A stretch of 64,000 nucleotides of DNA from Pterois miles (lineage: Eukaryota; Chordata; Actinopteri; Perciformes; Scorpaenidae), in contig CAMQGK010000110.1 of the NCBI GenBank assembly GCA_947000775.1, positions 21,239,501-21,303,500 on the forward strand, written 5' to 3'. The notes under the pieces were generated by a model. The model was not told where the DNA came from and ran no database searches. It worked only from the letters and a program-made list of their open reading frames with translations. A program made the translations under genes and the position numbers. Of this stretch, positions 1 to 10,875 are shown piece by piece (position 1 is the stretch's first letter; every line of letters starts with the position of its first letter).

Positions 1-769
1 AGAGAGAGAGAGAGAGAGATAACAGCAGTACAGTAAATGTCCTGGGGCCGGTCTTTATGACATCACTATTTGGGAGGATCTTAGTGGCCAGGCAAGTCAA
101 TTAGAGTTAAACTGAGTTTACCAGCTGGGCACTTAGTGTAGTATAAAAAAAAAAGCAAAACGAAGTGTGTGTGCGTGCGTGTGTGTGGGGGGGGGGAGGG
201 GGGAGAGCGAGAAAGAGAGAGAGAGAGAGAGAGGAAAAGGGGAGGAGATACAAAAGGGAGGAACAGAGTTGAGAGGAAGGGAGAGAGACATAGTAAGGAG
301 GTTTAGGAACTAGAGGGAGTTGTTGCCGGTGATACAGTACAGACAGACAGACAACTCATTTCCCTCCTGCGGCTTCCATATGAACGGCAGTGACACAAGT
401 GTGTTTTAAACAACCAGTGCAAGGCAACAGAGAAAGTGGCAGGCGGGCGGGTAGGCAGAAGGGAAGCCGGTGGATGTTTTAAAGAGTTTGCTTATCTGAC
501 ACTGACAACAGGATGAGGAGCTGAGCGAGGGAGCAGAGAGAGGGGAGCAAAACATGGACAGAGCAGCAGCATTACCTGCAGCCCATTTACGTAGGAGACA
601 TAGAAGAGACAGACACTGGTTACCTTGAGAGAGGTAAAAACAGAGAGAAAGAAGAAGTAAACAGTATTGTCCATTCTGTCCAAAGGAGCGGGAGCGAGAG
701 CCGAGGGATCGTAACACTGGAGCTCAAGGATAAACCATGGACTCTGCATACACCCCACTACACCTGGAC
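1..769 (+). other. bmp16: Candidate non-coding first exon and upstream GA-rich region of bmp16
   Basis: The stretch is purine-rich with GA repeats at 1-19 and about 210-232 and a G-run near 187. It ends in a good donor (GTGAGT, GT at 770-771). The first coding exon of bmp16 starts with a clean acceptor at 6489/6490, only 7 bases before its ATG, so at least one upstream non-coding exon must exist. BMP2 and BMP4 genes have the same plan: non-coding exon, signal/propeptide exon, mature-domain exon. The 769 donor is the best candidate seen, but the transcription start is not visible and other upstream exons are possible. This is inference from splice signals, not from similarity. Confidence 0.35.
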
Positions 770-784
770 GTGAGTACTACATCC

Positions 785-824
<40 letters not shown>

Positions 825-1493
825 CACACATATACACATCTGTCTGTCTGTCAAACCACAGGCCACAGGAACTGTGCTGCTGAAACCATTAGTCACTCTG
901 GGGAACAACACACACACACACACCACTGGCAGATTGCATTGCTCAATCAAAATCTTGTCCGGTGGTGGTGGTGAGCAACTTGTCCAAGAATAATGCACCC
1001 ATTATGAGTTCAAAGAGCATAACGTAACTCACCACTGCAGCATACATACACAGCTATGAACTGGCCCTCAGTGTCAACGCTCGGCAGCTTTAATGTGAAA
1101 AGCAGAGGTGTGTTTTTGTTCTGTATTTCACATCGGCTCAGCTGTCAGACGCACAACGAGAGCGGTCTCGGAGCTTTCAGCAGTCACGGGTTAGATATGT
1201 CAGTGTTTCCACTGATGCTCGTGCGGTGCTGTGCCTCAGCGGGGCCTCCTGTTAACCACAATGCTCATGTGACATGGGGAGCTCTGTTGGGCATCCCAGG
1301 CCAAGACAAAACAGGAGATAGTGAGGGAGGAAGAAAGGTGTAAATACATGGCAACCTGTCGATGCTCTGCTCAAGCTAACACAAATGAGACTAAAACAAA
1401 GTGTGTGTAGATACCTGATTAGTCAGTTATGCTGTAGAAGCAGGGAAGCACCGAGCCGACTCTACTCCTGCATGGCCGCTAAACTGAACCTGT

Positions 1494-1494
<1 letters not shown>

Positions 1495-1551
<57 letters not shown>
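1495..1551. repeat. (TG)n microsatellite
   Basis: About 28 TG units; the Val-Cys repeat frame across it is an artefact. Confidence 0.95.
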
Positions 1552-1555
<4 letters not shown>

Positions 1556-4500
1556 CACGCGCATGTGTGTGTGCCTGCGTGTGCATCAAAATCTGTTTCT
1601 ACAACCCAGCTCCTCCACAGTTCTACATCTCTGGCGTGTGTCTGCGTTAGTGCTCACTCCGCCTGGCAGTTAGCATGTGTTTAAACCCTGTACTGTTCTT
1701 AGCACGGACACACGTGTGCGTATACATGTGTGTGTTTGACGTCTGGGTCATTAGCCAGCTAATCGGTCCAGCTGGGATGAATTAGAGAGCCGTTCTAATA
1801 GAGTCCAATAAAACCACACAGCAGCCTACCTGGAATATTGTTCTAATGATTTCATCTGTCGCGCCTCGGAGAGCAGCACCACAACCCCACAACTGTTTTG
1901 GACCCCCACCCTCATTATATATTAATTCCCCCAGCTCAAAGTCATGCATTAATGACTATTTAAGCATGAGGAGAATTGTGCAGTCATAACCTCACAGTAA
2001 ATTATGCAGTCTATGGCGTGCATGCTCCGTTTATAAGTGGAAAAAAAGAGCAGCAGTGAATACAGATGTATCCTCAGAAGTGTTCTCATGTACTGTGCAT
2101 CACATGTGGCTGTCCGAAATGACATATTTTGCTCAGAGAGAGAAAATTAGCCCTGTGGCATATACGCTGCACGTATAAAGTTCTGAAGAAATGACACGGC
2201 GGTGTAGAAAAATGAGAGCTGGAAAGGGGAGGAGGGGGGATCAGGGAGAATGAGAGAGGAGGAATTTGGTAAAAGAAACACGGGAAGAACAACAGGAAGG
2301 GAAAGTTGAGGGACCAGGCGTAACATGAAGACAGCGGCGGTGGATAAATCAGCCGGCTGCGGTGACACTCCGGCCCTCTGGCCCCGGCAGCAGCTCGCCG
2401 CACTCTTCCGCAAAAACACCATTCATTTAAAGGCCTAGGAAAAAAGAGCAGCATTAATCGGAGAGGAGGAAAGGGAGAGAGGGAGATAGGGAGTGGGGAG
2501 GTGATGCACAGAAGCACAAAAACAGATATTGCACGAAAGAACAAGAGAAAGTCAGACAAATATGAGTAATTGATGGGTGAATCTAGAGGGGGAAGGGGGA
2601 ATAGAAGAGGGAGAAGCACTTATGTGTGACAGCACTGAGCGCAAAGCAAAAGGACAAAGTTCAAGGAATGCAAAGAGGAAGGAGGAAGGGGAAAGGCAGC
2701 AGGGTTTGAAATAAACAGATAAAAAGAGAGGCAGCTAGATAGAAGCACGACAAAAGCAGGAGTTAGAAACGGACGTCAGGGGTCAGAGGTTTTAATCAGG
2801 GAGTTCAGAAAGACACGGGGCAGACCGGCGACGACACTCATCTGCCGCACGCCAGGGTCGCACCACTGTCTCCTCAAGAGGTCAGGTCACATCTAATATG
2901 TCTAATAGGCTGGTCTGCACGGGGGAGAAAGATGCTGCTGCTAGAGGCCCCAACCCTTCATCTCACCTTATCGTGGGCCCATTCATCACACCCCTCCCTT
3001 ATCCTCCAAGAACATTTGATTAGTCCACGTTCCTGCCAGACAGAGAAGAAAAAGCGTACAGCGAGGCAGTGATGGTCAGATATAAAAGCAGGAACTGGGG
3101 GGGTGTAATCATAAAAATGTCCAGCTAATTGGAATGAGTCAACATCGGGACGCGCGTGACACATAACAATGCTAAATAAGGCTTTTGCACAGCTTAAATT
3201 AGAAGTCACAACACAGACACTCAGGGAGAACAGAGAGGCTGTATGTATGTCAAAATGATGTAGGGCAAGCTGGCCTTCGCTTGCAAACCTCTTTCTCTCC
3301 TTTCGTCCGTGTCCCTCTGCCTCGTGCGGGCCGCGACACACCCCGAACCTTTGAACCTCCGAGTCACCTGGGTGGTTTTGTAGGTGAGGAAAGTACAGGA
3401 TAGAGATGGTGTTGTTGTCCTTAATCTGCTTTACAAGCCTCCACAGAATATGGGAGAGGCCGTCCAGCAGCGGAGTCTAATCTGTAATTGTCCCCTGCTT
3501 CGTTGCCTCAGGTGAAACAGCCCTGGGTGGGGCTGCGAGAGTTTAATAGGTAGCCAGCAACAATCCCACGCTTGGAGGTGGCTAATTTTCCCAGGCCTGC
3601 CCTGTGAACCACGTACCGCATGAACAACGCACAGTGCATAAAAATATACACACCTCCACACCTGTGACCTCCTTTTAACCCTTTTTCTGACGGCGTGGTA
3701 AGATTAGCAGCCGTTACAGTGTCATTATGTGTTCGCTCAGCCATAAACACTTCTGTTATCTCGCTGTGGAGGGCTTAATCGATTCTCTGTCCCTTAGAGA
3801 GATGAGATAAGGAGATAAAGGAGAGAGATATGTGAGAGCTTGGACAAGGAACAAGATAACTAAAGCTCTTCTTTAAGTGATGGACAGGTGTACTTTTGTT
3901 TGAGAAAGGATACATGTCCAGTCAACCAGAGCAACAATGAGTACATGATTCACTTCTCTTCTACTCTATTATGTTGCACATTTGCAGTTCAGATTGTCTC
4001 ATCCCTGGCTGGTCAACAGGTTTCACTCCTTTGCTCTGACCCTTTTACTCCTCACCTCAACCTCCTCAGTTCAAGAGGGACGTTAACTTGCTGGTTTCTA
4101 ATTACTCGCTCAGTCATTATTAACACCTGCACTACAGAGGCGCAGGGTGTTAGCCAGGTCATAGTGGTAATTGCATGACCTTGTGCGGTCGTGTTCCCGC
4201 ACTGAGAATAATCCGTGGAGGGAGAGATAAGCTGATCACTTTGAGTTCAGTCAGCTGAACAACACTCTACTCTCTCAACACAGTTAAGTTTAGCTTAAAG
4301 GAGTGCTGTTTTGGCAAGTGTGGGGTTTTGGTCAGAACTCTGCTTCAGGAATTTAAACATGGAGCGAATGAAGACGCTGCTGGAGGAAGGGGAGGTCAGG
4401 GATTTCATGATACTACACTACAGTTGGAGAAAGCTCAACAGACACTTCTGCATAGATGCTAACAATCCTCTTTTTGAAAGAAACCATTGAGTAACCAATA

Positions 4501-4828
4501 TAGGTTCAAGAGCACCCAACGTGCAAACCATAAACACTGCATGTTTGAGCATATCTTTATAAAGAACACACCGATTGTAGCTGAGCAGGGATGGATTGCC
4601 AGTAGCATGTCATCACTTCATGAACAGCTAAACTATATTTTAGCTTGTTCAATAACAGGCCATTAAGTATTCTGTAATCTCTTTTTCTGCACAAAACACT
4701 AATGAAAACAGATTGTCTATCTCTCGTGGGCTGTGGAACAAAGCACTGCACACGTCAGTTCTACAATACATGGTGTTACTGTATGTAGTAAACACCTTTG
4801 TACATACTGGCAAACATGAAATTAGGTT

Positions 4829-5281
4829 TTAAAGGACCAGTGTTTAACAATTAGGGGAATCTACTGGCAGAAATGGAATATACAGTGGTATTAATATGTT
4901 TTCTTTTGTGTATAAGCACCTGAGGATAAAAGTAAAACTAACAAAATATAGCTGTGTTTTCATTAGGGTACCTGAAAATAAGAACTGTGTTCTTGTTAGC
5001 TTAGAATGAGTCCTTCATATCTACATAGGGAGCGGGTCCTCTTCACAGAGTCCGCCATGTTGTCCCGCCATGTTTCTACAGTAGCCCAGAATGGACAAAC
5101 CAAGCACTGTTATCTTCTCTTGCTTGACCCAGAGATGGGTCATGTTACTCGCTCCCATCACTGCTGCTCTTTCTCTTGCTTCAGGACTCACTTTCGTGTA
5201 TAAGTTAACAACAGAGTGAAAAAATTGAATTTCCCCTAGTGGGACTAATAAAGGACTATCTTCTTCTTCTTCTTCTTCCAT

Positions 5282-5322
<41 letters not shown>

Positions 5323-5466
5323 ATGCCCCCTACTCTTACAGCAACTCAATCTAGAGCGTTTTTGTGTCAGCCACCATAGAAATCCTACATGCTTAGCACA
5401 AGGGAGCAGTTGTATTCTGCAACCTCTCTACCAGATACCACTGGATCCTACACACTGTTCTTTTAA
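4829..5466. mobile_element. Non-autonomous element with TTAAAGG-type inverted ends, interrupted by a LINE tail and CA repeat
   Basis: The left end reads TTAAAGGACCAGTGTTTAAC and the right end is close to its reverse complement (CACACTGTTCTTTTAA). Related copies lie at 25,073-25,393 and 31,621-32,155, sharing internal blocks around 'aacaattagggg', 'cacctgaaaataagaa' and 'gggtcctcttca'. No transposase is encoded. Inside, near 5217-5278, sits a LINE-like 3' tail (CCCCTAGTGGGACTAATAAAGG followed by CTT repeats) and then a CA repeat (5285-5319), so the copy was probably hit by a second insertion. The superfamily is not certain; the TTAA-containing ends would be compatible with a piggyBac-like or other cut-and-paste origin. 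Confidence 0.6.
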
Positions 5467-6489
5467 TACTAGCTGCTTGAACAGAGTTTGTTTTAATGAT
5501 GTTTCATTTGAAATTTAACATCACTTTCACTTTCCAAAGTTGTATATACAGACAAAGCTCTTCTCTTTCCCTGACATCAATGTCAAGGTACAGTATGTCC
5601 AGTACTCCTCTAGAACAATTATAAGCTTGACTTGCAGAAGTCAAAGGTCAATGAGCACTGAGTGCTTGAATGTAATGCTTTTGAACATAGTTGATCCAAA
5701 ACGAAACAAATGGCTCTTCTCAGCACCAAGTTCGAAATGCTGGATTTCACCATAATATCATCGGCAGGTTTTGATGTATAAAGATCAATATCAGACAACA
5801 GCTACATCTGAGTTATAAATGTTTTTTGAGGTTTTAGTGAAGGTTTGATTTTTTTTTATGCTGTCAATCTACCTGTAATTTAAGGGAGCTCTCTGTCTTC
5901 CTCACTAACACAGACATCGTCATATACTCCAGTGTTTTGAAAAGTTACGGAGAAGAAAATGTCTGCCTTTGTGACTGGCTTCTACGACTCTATTACATGT
6001 CACCAGAGTCCACAGCGTTTGATTAATGTGAGATGTCTTTCAGTCACAGCACTATGATCTCTTTCACACACAAACACACAGCCTGATTAGATTACAGATA
6101 GAGACGGTTTAATTACTCTTGTTTAGGTCTCCTAGGATTTATATGGGCCTCAGGGGTAAGAAGCTCACCATAAATTAACAGAGGCAAAACACAAAGTGGC
6201 ACTGTTTCTGCAGCCAGGAGTAACAAGCAAACAACTTCGTAAGGATATGTGGACAGTAAATTTCTTGAACATATGCCACATGAAGGCGGAAGACTAATGA
6301 GAAACTAGTGTGTCCAGGAAGGGGAAGACATAAGCATGATATACAGAGTCCTGGAGCATCTCAGAGGAGCGATCTCCTTTGCAAATTTTAGTAATGTGCT
6401 CGAACACAAAAATTCAAAGCACCTAAATTTAACCACCACTTCCTCTCTTCTTTTCTCCACCACACCTGTCTCCCCTCACCTTCCTCCAG

Positions 6490-6866
6490 GTCCACCATGT
6501 TCCCTGCTAACCTCCTGCTCCTCATGGTCCTGCTGCTACCTCAAGCCTCGTCTGGTCGCCAGGGTGGAGACACCAGCAAGATCGACCATGGCAGGGTATC
6601 CCCCGTGCCTTCCTCCCTGTCACCCCCACCAACTGGTTCCCTCCTCCTGGAGCCCAGTCTGGCTCAAACCATCCAGAATCTCCTCCTGAGACGGTTGGGC
6701 CTGCAGTCGCAGCCCGACCCTCGGCCTGGAGTGCCGGTGCCCGGGTACCTCCTGGATCTTTACCGCTTCCACCAGCAGCAGTATCATCTAGTGGAGGACC
6801 CTTCGTTTAGCTTTCCCAGCCAGCATATCCAGCAGGCCAACACCGTACGCAGCTTTCACCACAATG
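6490..6866 (+). CDS. bmp16: bmp16 coding exon 1: signal peptide and start of propeptide
   Basis: The acceptor CCTTCCTCCAG precedes this exon and the ATG at 6497 lies in a good Kozak context (TCCACCATG). Residues 1-20 are a hydrophobic signal peptide (LLLLMVLLLP core). The exon encodes 123 residues plus one base of codon 124 and ends at AATG|GTAACA, phase 1. The last residues, ANTVRSFHH, match the conserved BMP2/BMP4 propeptide block that lies at the same exon boundary in those genes. YLLDLYRFHQQQ corresponds to the conserved YMLDLYR helix of BMP propeptides. Protein begins here and continues at 8312. Bmp16 is a secreted TGF-beta superfamily ligand that would signal through BMP type I/II receptors and Smad1/5/9. 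The open frame continues to 6901 only by reading into the intron. Confidence 0.9.
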
Positions 6867-8311
6867 GTAACATCATGACACCATGCTGTCAACCTATTTA
6901 ATTGCAGTACAAGAATTTGAATTGTAACTGTTTAGCCTTTGAACTTTTCTATCAGTGAAGCTGTTTGTACATTCTGTTGAAATCTTTTATTAACCACAAA
7001 TGAATTATAAAGATCCTATTTATGGCAGTGGCAGATGCTTGTTGTGACTCACCAACACTGAGTAAGATCCATCTGGGTGCTCTTAGATAAGATGGGCTGT
7101 CCACAGTCCTAAAGTCTTCTTTCAAAACATGTGCGAGAGCGTACTTAGATACACTGAGGGGAAGTTTGTTGTGGACTCTGTACCACAGCTCTGATCAGGG
7201 CTGGATTTACCTGTTAGAGGGCCCCAGGGAAAACATTTGCTGTTGGGCCCCCGCTGATCCTCTGATCGCCCTGTCAGTCATCCCAAGTACCGTAGTGTTA
7301 CCAAGTACCAAGTAGTGGGGATAATAAACTTAAATTATTAGAGCTAGATTTTGACACAGAGTCCCTGCAGAAGATTTTGAATAACTTGGTGCATGCTGGT
7401 GTAGGACTGGTTGACCGCTTAAGAGCCTCAGAGTAAAAACTTCTTGAAAAGAAATTGATAATCCAGCCTTGATTCAGTTACAATATATAACACACAATTC
7501 ACAAGATTACAAAGTAATGCTTCGACTGGTTCAGTTTGCTCAACAACTTCTAGAAAAGGGTAAAAGCTGGAACTTACAGTGTCACTCTGAGCCATCCCCG
7601 GAGCTTTCTACCCTGGCAAATGACAAATCTGATTAATGTATCCAGCATCTGTTTGTGTCTTGTTAAGTGTAAACAGAATAGCACTCTCAAAGTTAAGACA
7701 ATAGCAATGAATTGACGCAAATTAATTTTAATGTGACTAATTTTTAATGTGACTAATTTTTAAGTTATAGCAGACTCACTTTTAAAGCTATGTGACAATT
7801 CTGGTATCAAACTCAGATCAAAACTTTCGGTACATTTTGGCAAGATTTTCAAAGGGATTCATTGACCTCTGACTTCAAATTATGTGACTTAAAATTATTT
7901 GAATGAAAATGGGTACCCACAAGTCTCCCTTTTACAGTCATGCCCACTTTATGATAATCACATGCAGTTTGGGGCAAAGTCATAGTCAAGTCAGCACACT
8001 GACAGCTGTTGTTGCTTGTTGAACTTGAATTTGCCATGTTATGATTTAAGCATATTTTTCAAGCTAAATGCAGTACCTATGAGGGTTTCTGGACAATATT
8101 TGTCATTGTTCTGTGTTGTTAATTGATTTCCAATAATATATATATATATACAGATAAAAATGTGATTAATTTGCAATTGATCACATAGACCGTCATGCTA
8201 TTAATTGTGATTAAATAATTTAATTGATTGAAAGCCTTAAAATAAAGTAAGTTTAAACCACTGAACTACTAAATTCCTGTACCACCTTGTCTCTCTACCT
8301 CTTTCTTTTAG
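6867..8311 (+). other. bmp16 coding intron, with a hAT-like relic at its 3' half
   Basis: GT at 6867 and AG at 8310-8311 (CTCTTTCTTTTAG-type tract) delimit a 1445-base phase 1 intron. The first 800 bases look unique. From about 7684 onward it is a decayed copy of the dispersed hAT-like family described separately. The donor and acceptor phases join codon 124 as Glu and keep the frame open for 481 residues. Confidence 0.85.
7684..8238 (+). mobile_element. Decayed hAT-like non-autonomous element, copy A
   Basis: This copy shares long blocks with 45,808-46,524 and 57,293-58,004: 'aaaatgggtac', 'tttatgataatcacatgcag', 'tttggggcaa', 'gtcagcacactgaca', 'gttaattgatttccaataat' and a terminal 'ttaatcg/gattga' region. 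It contains a local duplication of a 16-base unit near 7726-7757 (TAATTTTTAATGTGAC) and a short TA run at 8139-8150. Its ends are degraded, so no target-site duplication is evident. It encodes nothing. Confidence 0.7.
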
Positions 8312-9387
8312 AGCCCCTTGAAGACAGTCCCATAGCAGAGGATCGTAAGACGGTGCACATCTCCTTCAATGTTTCCTCCATCCCTCAGGATGAGAGGGTG
8401 CTCTCCGCTGAGCTCAGGGTCCTCCGCAGTGACAGAGCCTCCCTGGGTCCTGGCGCCCACAGACTAAACCTGTACCTCACTGAGCACCATGAGGACCCTG
8501 TGCCCGTCCTGCTGGAGACAAGGTTACTCACCGCTGGCCTCCACAATCATAAAGCAAGTGGTTTCTGGGAGGCTTTTAGCTTAAGTGCAGAGCTCCTTGA
8601 TAAGGCCCTTGCTGGGACTGGCAATCTGGGCTTCCTCCTTGAGATCAGACCTGAGAACAGCACCACCTCACACCCAGACCAGAGTCTCTCCTCTGCTGCA
8701 GGTGAGGAAGAGGCAGAGAGACACAAACGGGAACACCTGAGGGTATGCAGGTCTGTGGGTCAGGACGAGTACAGCTGGGCCCAGGAGAGACCCCTCTTGG
8801 TGACTTATAGTCATGATGGGCGTGGAGAGCCTTTAGTCAAACATGGCAGGAGGACCCCCAGTGGAGGCCAGAGGATGAGAGGGAGAAAAGGGACAAAAGA
8901 GAGGGCCAGAAGCAGCAGCAAGAGCCGCAATAGAGACCAAGCCTTGGGGAGGGCCAAAAAAACGGGGTATACAGTGCCGGGGTGGGGGGGTGATAAAGGA
9001 GGGATCAGTTGGAGCGAACGTGGAAGGGTGAAAAGAAATGGTGGTCGTGCTGCGAAACTGAAACGACTTTCCCGTAACAGATGCCGCCGCCATCCTCTGT
9101 ATGTAGATTTCAATGATGTGGGCTGGCACAAGTGGATCATTGCGCCCAGCGGTTACGACGCCTTCTTCTGTCTGGGAGAGTGTCGCTTTCCTCTGGCCGA
9201 CCACATGAACTCCTCCAGCCACGCTATGGTGCAAACTCTGGTGAACTCTGTGAATGGCGCAGTGCCCCGAGCCTGCTGCGTCCCCACCTCCCTCAGCCCC
9301 ATCGCCCTGCTCTACCTGGACCCTCAAGACCGAGTGGTGCTGAAGAATTACCAGGACATGGTGGTGGAGGGCTGCGGTTGCCGGTAG
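8312..9387 (+). CDS. bmp16: bmp16 coding exon 2: rest of propeptide and mature BMP ligand
   Basis: Together with exon 1 this gives a 481-residue precursor. The propeptide runs to about residue 365 and ends at RVKR (362-365), a furin-type site; the mature ligand is then about 116 residues, as in BMP2/4. It has the seven cystine-knot cysteines at 381, 410, 414, 445, 446, 478 and 480, the WHKWI and FPLADH motifs, an N-glycosylation site at N423 as in BMP2/4, and the terminal VVEGCGCR. Closest recall is the BMP2/4/16 group; non-identity to either Bmp2 or Bmp4 and a strongly basic, serine/glycine-rich linker (about residues 290-365) favour Bmp16, a ligand kept in fishes and lost in mammals. A second dibasic site, RHKR (260-263), lies about 100 residues upstream of the main one. 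The first mature residues (GRAAKLKRLSRNRCRR) are basic and may bind heparan sulphate. Stop is TAG at 9385-9387. Confidence 0.92.
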
Positions 9388-10875
9388 TGGGCTGGAGAGC
9401 TGACCCAGAGAAAGCCAGACGTGGATGGAGGAACTTCAAGGGAACAGGAGAAAGATGGAAACGTGAAAGGGCAGATGGTGGGAAGAAGAGATTATAGAAG
9501 CCAGCAAACTGCAAACAGACAGGGAGACTGATGGAGACAAATGTAACAGCATAAGAATGATGAGGAGGGAGATAAGGGAGTGGATATAGCAGCTAAATTG
9601 CTCTTATCGGGAGCAAGAAAAAGGGTCAGACACAGAAAGAGAAGGAAAAAGAGTGAGAGAAACAGACATAATCTGCCACACAACAGGATAAATGATTAAA
9701 CGAGGCAGAGGAAGCAGAAATATGGTCAACACAGATATACTGCCAGGAATTACTTTTCACGTTTTCCCATTTAGCGACGATGCAGCTGTTTACACCATCA
9801 ACCGACAGGCTACTTGTTCTCTCACGAGAAGCCAGCGCTTTAACATCAGATGGCGTCTACTCTGTATCCCAGTGTTTGCCACTCATCTCACTCTCACGCG
9901 ACAGGCACATGTGTTTAGCAGCCGAAATGGTTCAGAGAGGACACACAATGTAAGCTCTGGAGCAGAATCCTGCAACTTCCCGATGGACTTCCTGATGATC
10001 TGATGATCAGCAGCATTAGCAATACGACAATGGCACTAGCACGGCATCTAAACTTTGTGTGACAGTGTTGTTTCTGCAGTATTTGAACCGAAAAGTAGGG
10101 TGCATCTGTTTTTACGAATGTTAATATAATGACAGACCGTCCCCGTACAAGCACCCTTACATCACTAGCTATTTAAAACCACAACAATAATGCTGAGGAA
10201 CTATTATGCTATTGTTTGAATGTACTACTATCACTATTATTTAAAAAAGAGACTTTTTTTTGTACATTTATTTTGCAGACGTGAAGAAAACTCAAGTGAT
10301 GGTTGTCTTGTGATTATACATAATTCCACTGAATAGCAATTCTAACTTAAAAGACACATTATGTATTTAAATAGCAGCAATATGGTGTATTTAATCTTGA
10401 AAATATTTAAGATACCTGCACTCAACGGAGCATACAGCAAAACTGCAAGCCTGCCGTCCACATGAAGTAAGTTAAGGTAGCTTTACATCCGTACAAATGT
10501 TCAGTGTCTGTGTCACTTCTACTTCCCACCTATCATTGCACACATTTTGGTGTCCTACACGATAGCAGACATAAGTGGTGTTGCCTTTAAAAAGCTCAAC
10601 TAACAAGTCAATTGGAAGCTCTGTGTATTGTAGCTACTGACGTGTGTAACAACAGGTGTCTTTGCTAGTTGTGTCTGCATGTGTCAAGATGAAAAAAAAA
10701 GGAGGACTGACGTTAAAACTGGGACTTTAGTGCCTTTCAAACAGGGGCTTTAAAAGTGCTGAGCTTAGTAATTGTTTTTCGGTGTTGCATTTTTCTCTCT
10801 AAATGGAAACATTTAAGCAACAGCTTGTAAAATGTTTGACAATATACCTCTAATAAACAAAGCAAACAGAAAATT
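9388..10875 (+). other. bmp16: Probable bmp16 3' UTR
   Basis: After the stop there is no further open frame of interest. An AATAAA hexamer at 10,852-10,857 is the first well-placed poly(A) signal I see, which would make a 3' UTR of about 1.5 kb; AT-rich blocks with ATTTA-like motifs around 10,200-10,420 fit a BMP-type 3' UTR. The end point is inference; no cleavage site can be proven from sequence. Confidence 0.45.

Larger units (their letters stand above)
770..6489 (+). other. Probable bmp16 5' UTR intron; mostly unique sequence
   Basis: No coding exon is supportable here. It holds CA repeats (about 790-822 and 910-923), a long TG repeat (about 1495-1551), one TTAA-ended miniature element (4829-5466, listed separately) and long stretches of unique sequence. 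Blocks near 1740-2050, 2930-3760 and 4080-4260 look non-repetitive and moderately complex and could hold regulatory elements, but nothing in the sequence alone proves this. The intron call depends on the 769 donor being real. Confidence 0.35.

Noticed and set aside
2086..2619. 177-codon minus-strand frame
   Set aside because: It is the complement of a purine-rich tract, giving a Pro/Leu/Ser/Phe-rich peptide without any motif; it lies inside the probable bmp16 leader intron.
8811..9327. Minus-strand frames of 109 and 164 codons
   Set aside because: They are shadows of the bmp16 mature-domain exon, which is strongly supported on the + strand.
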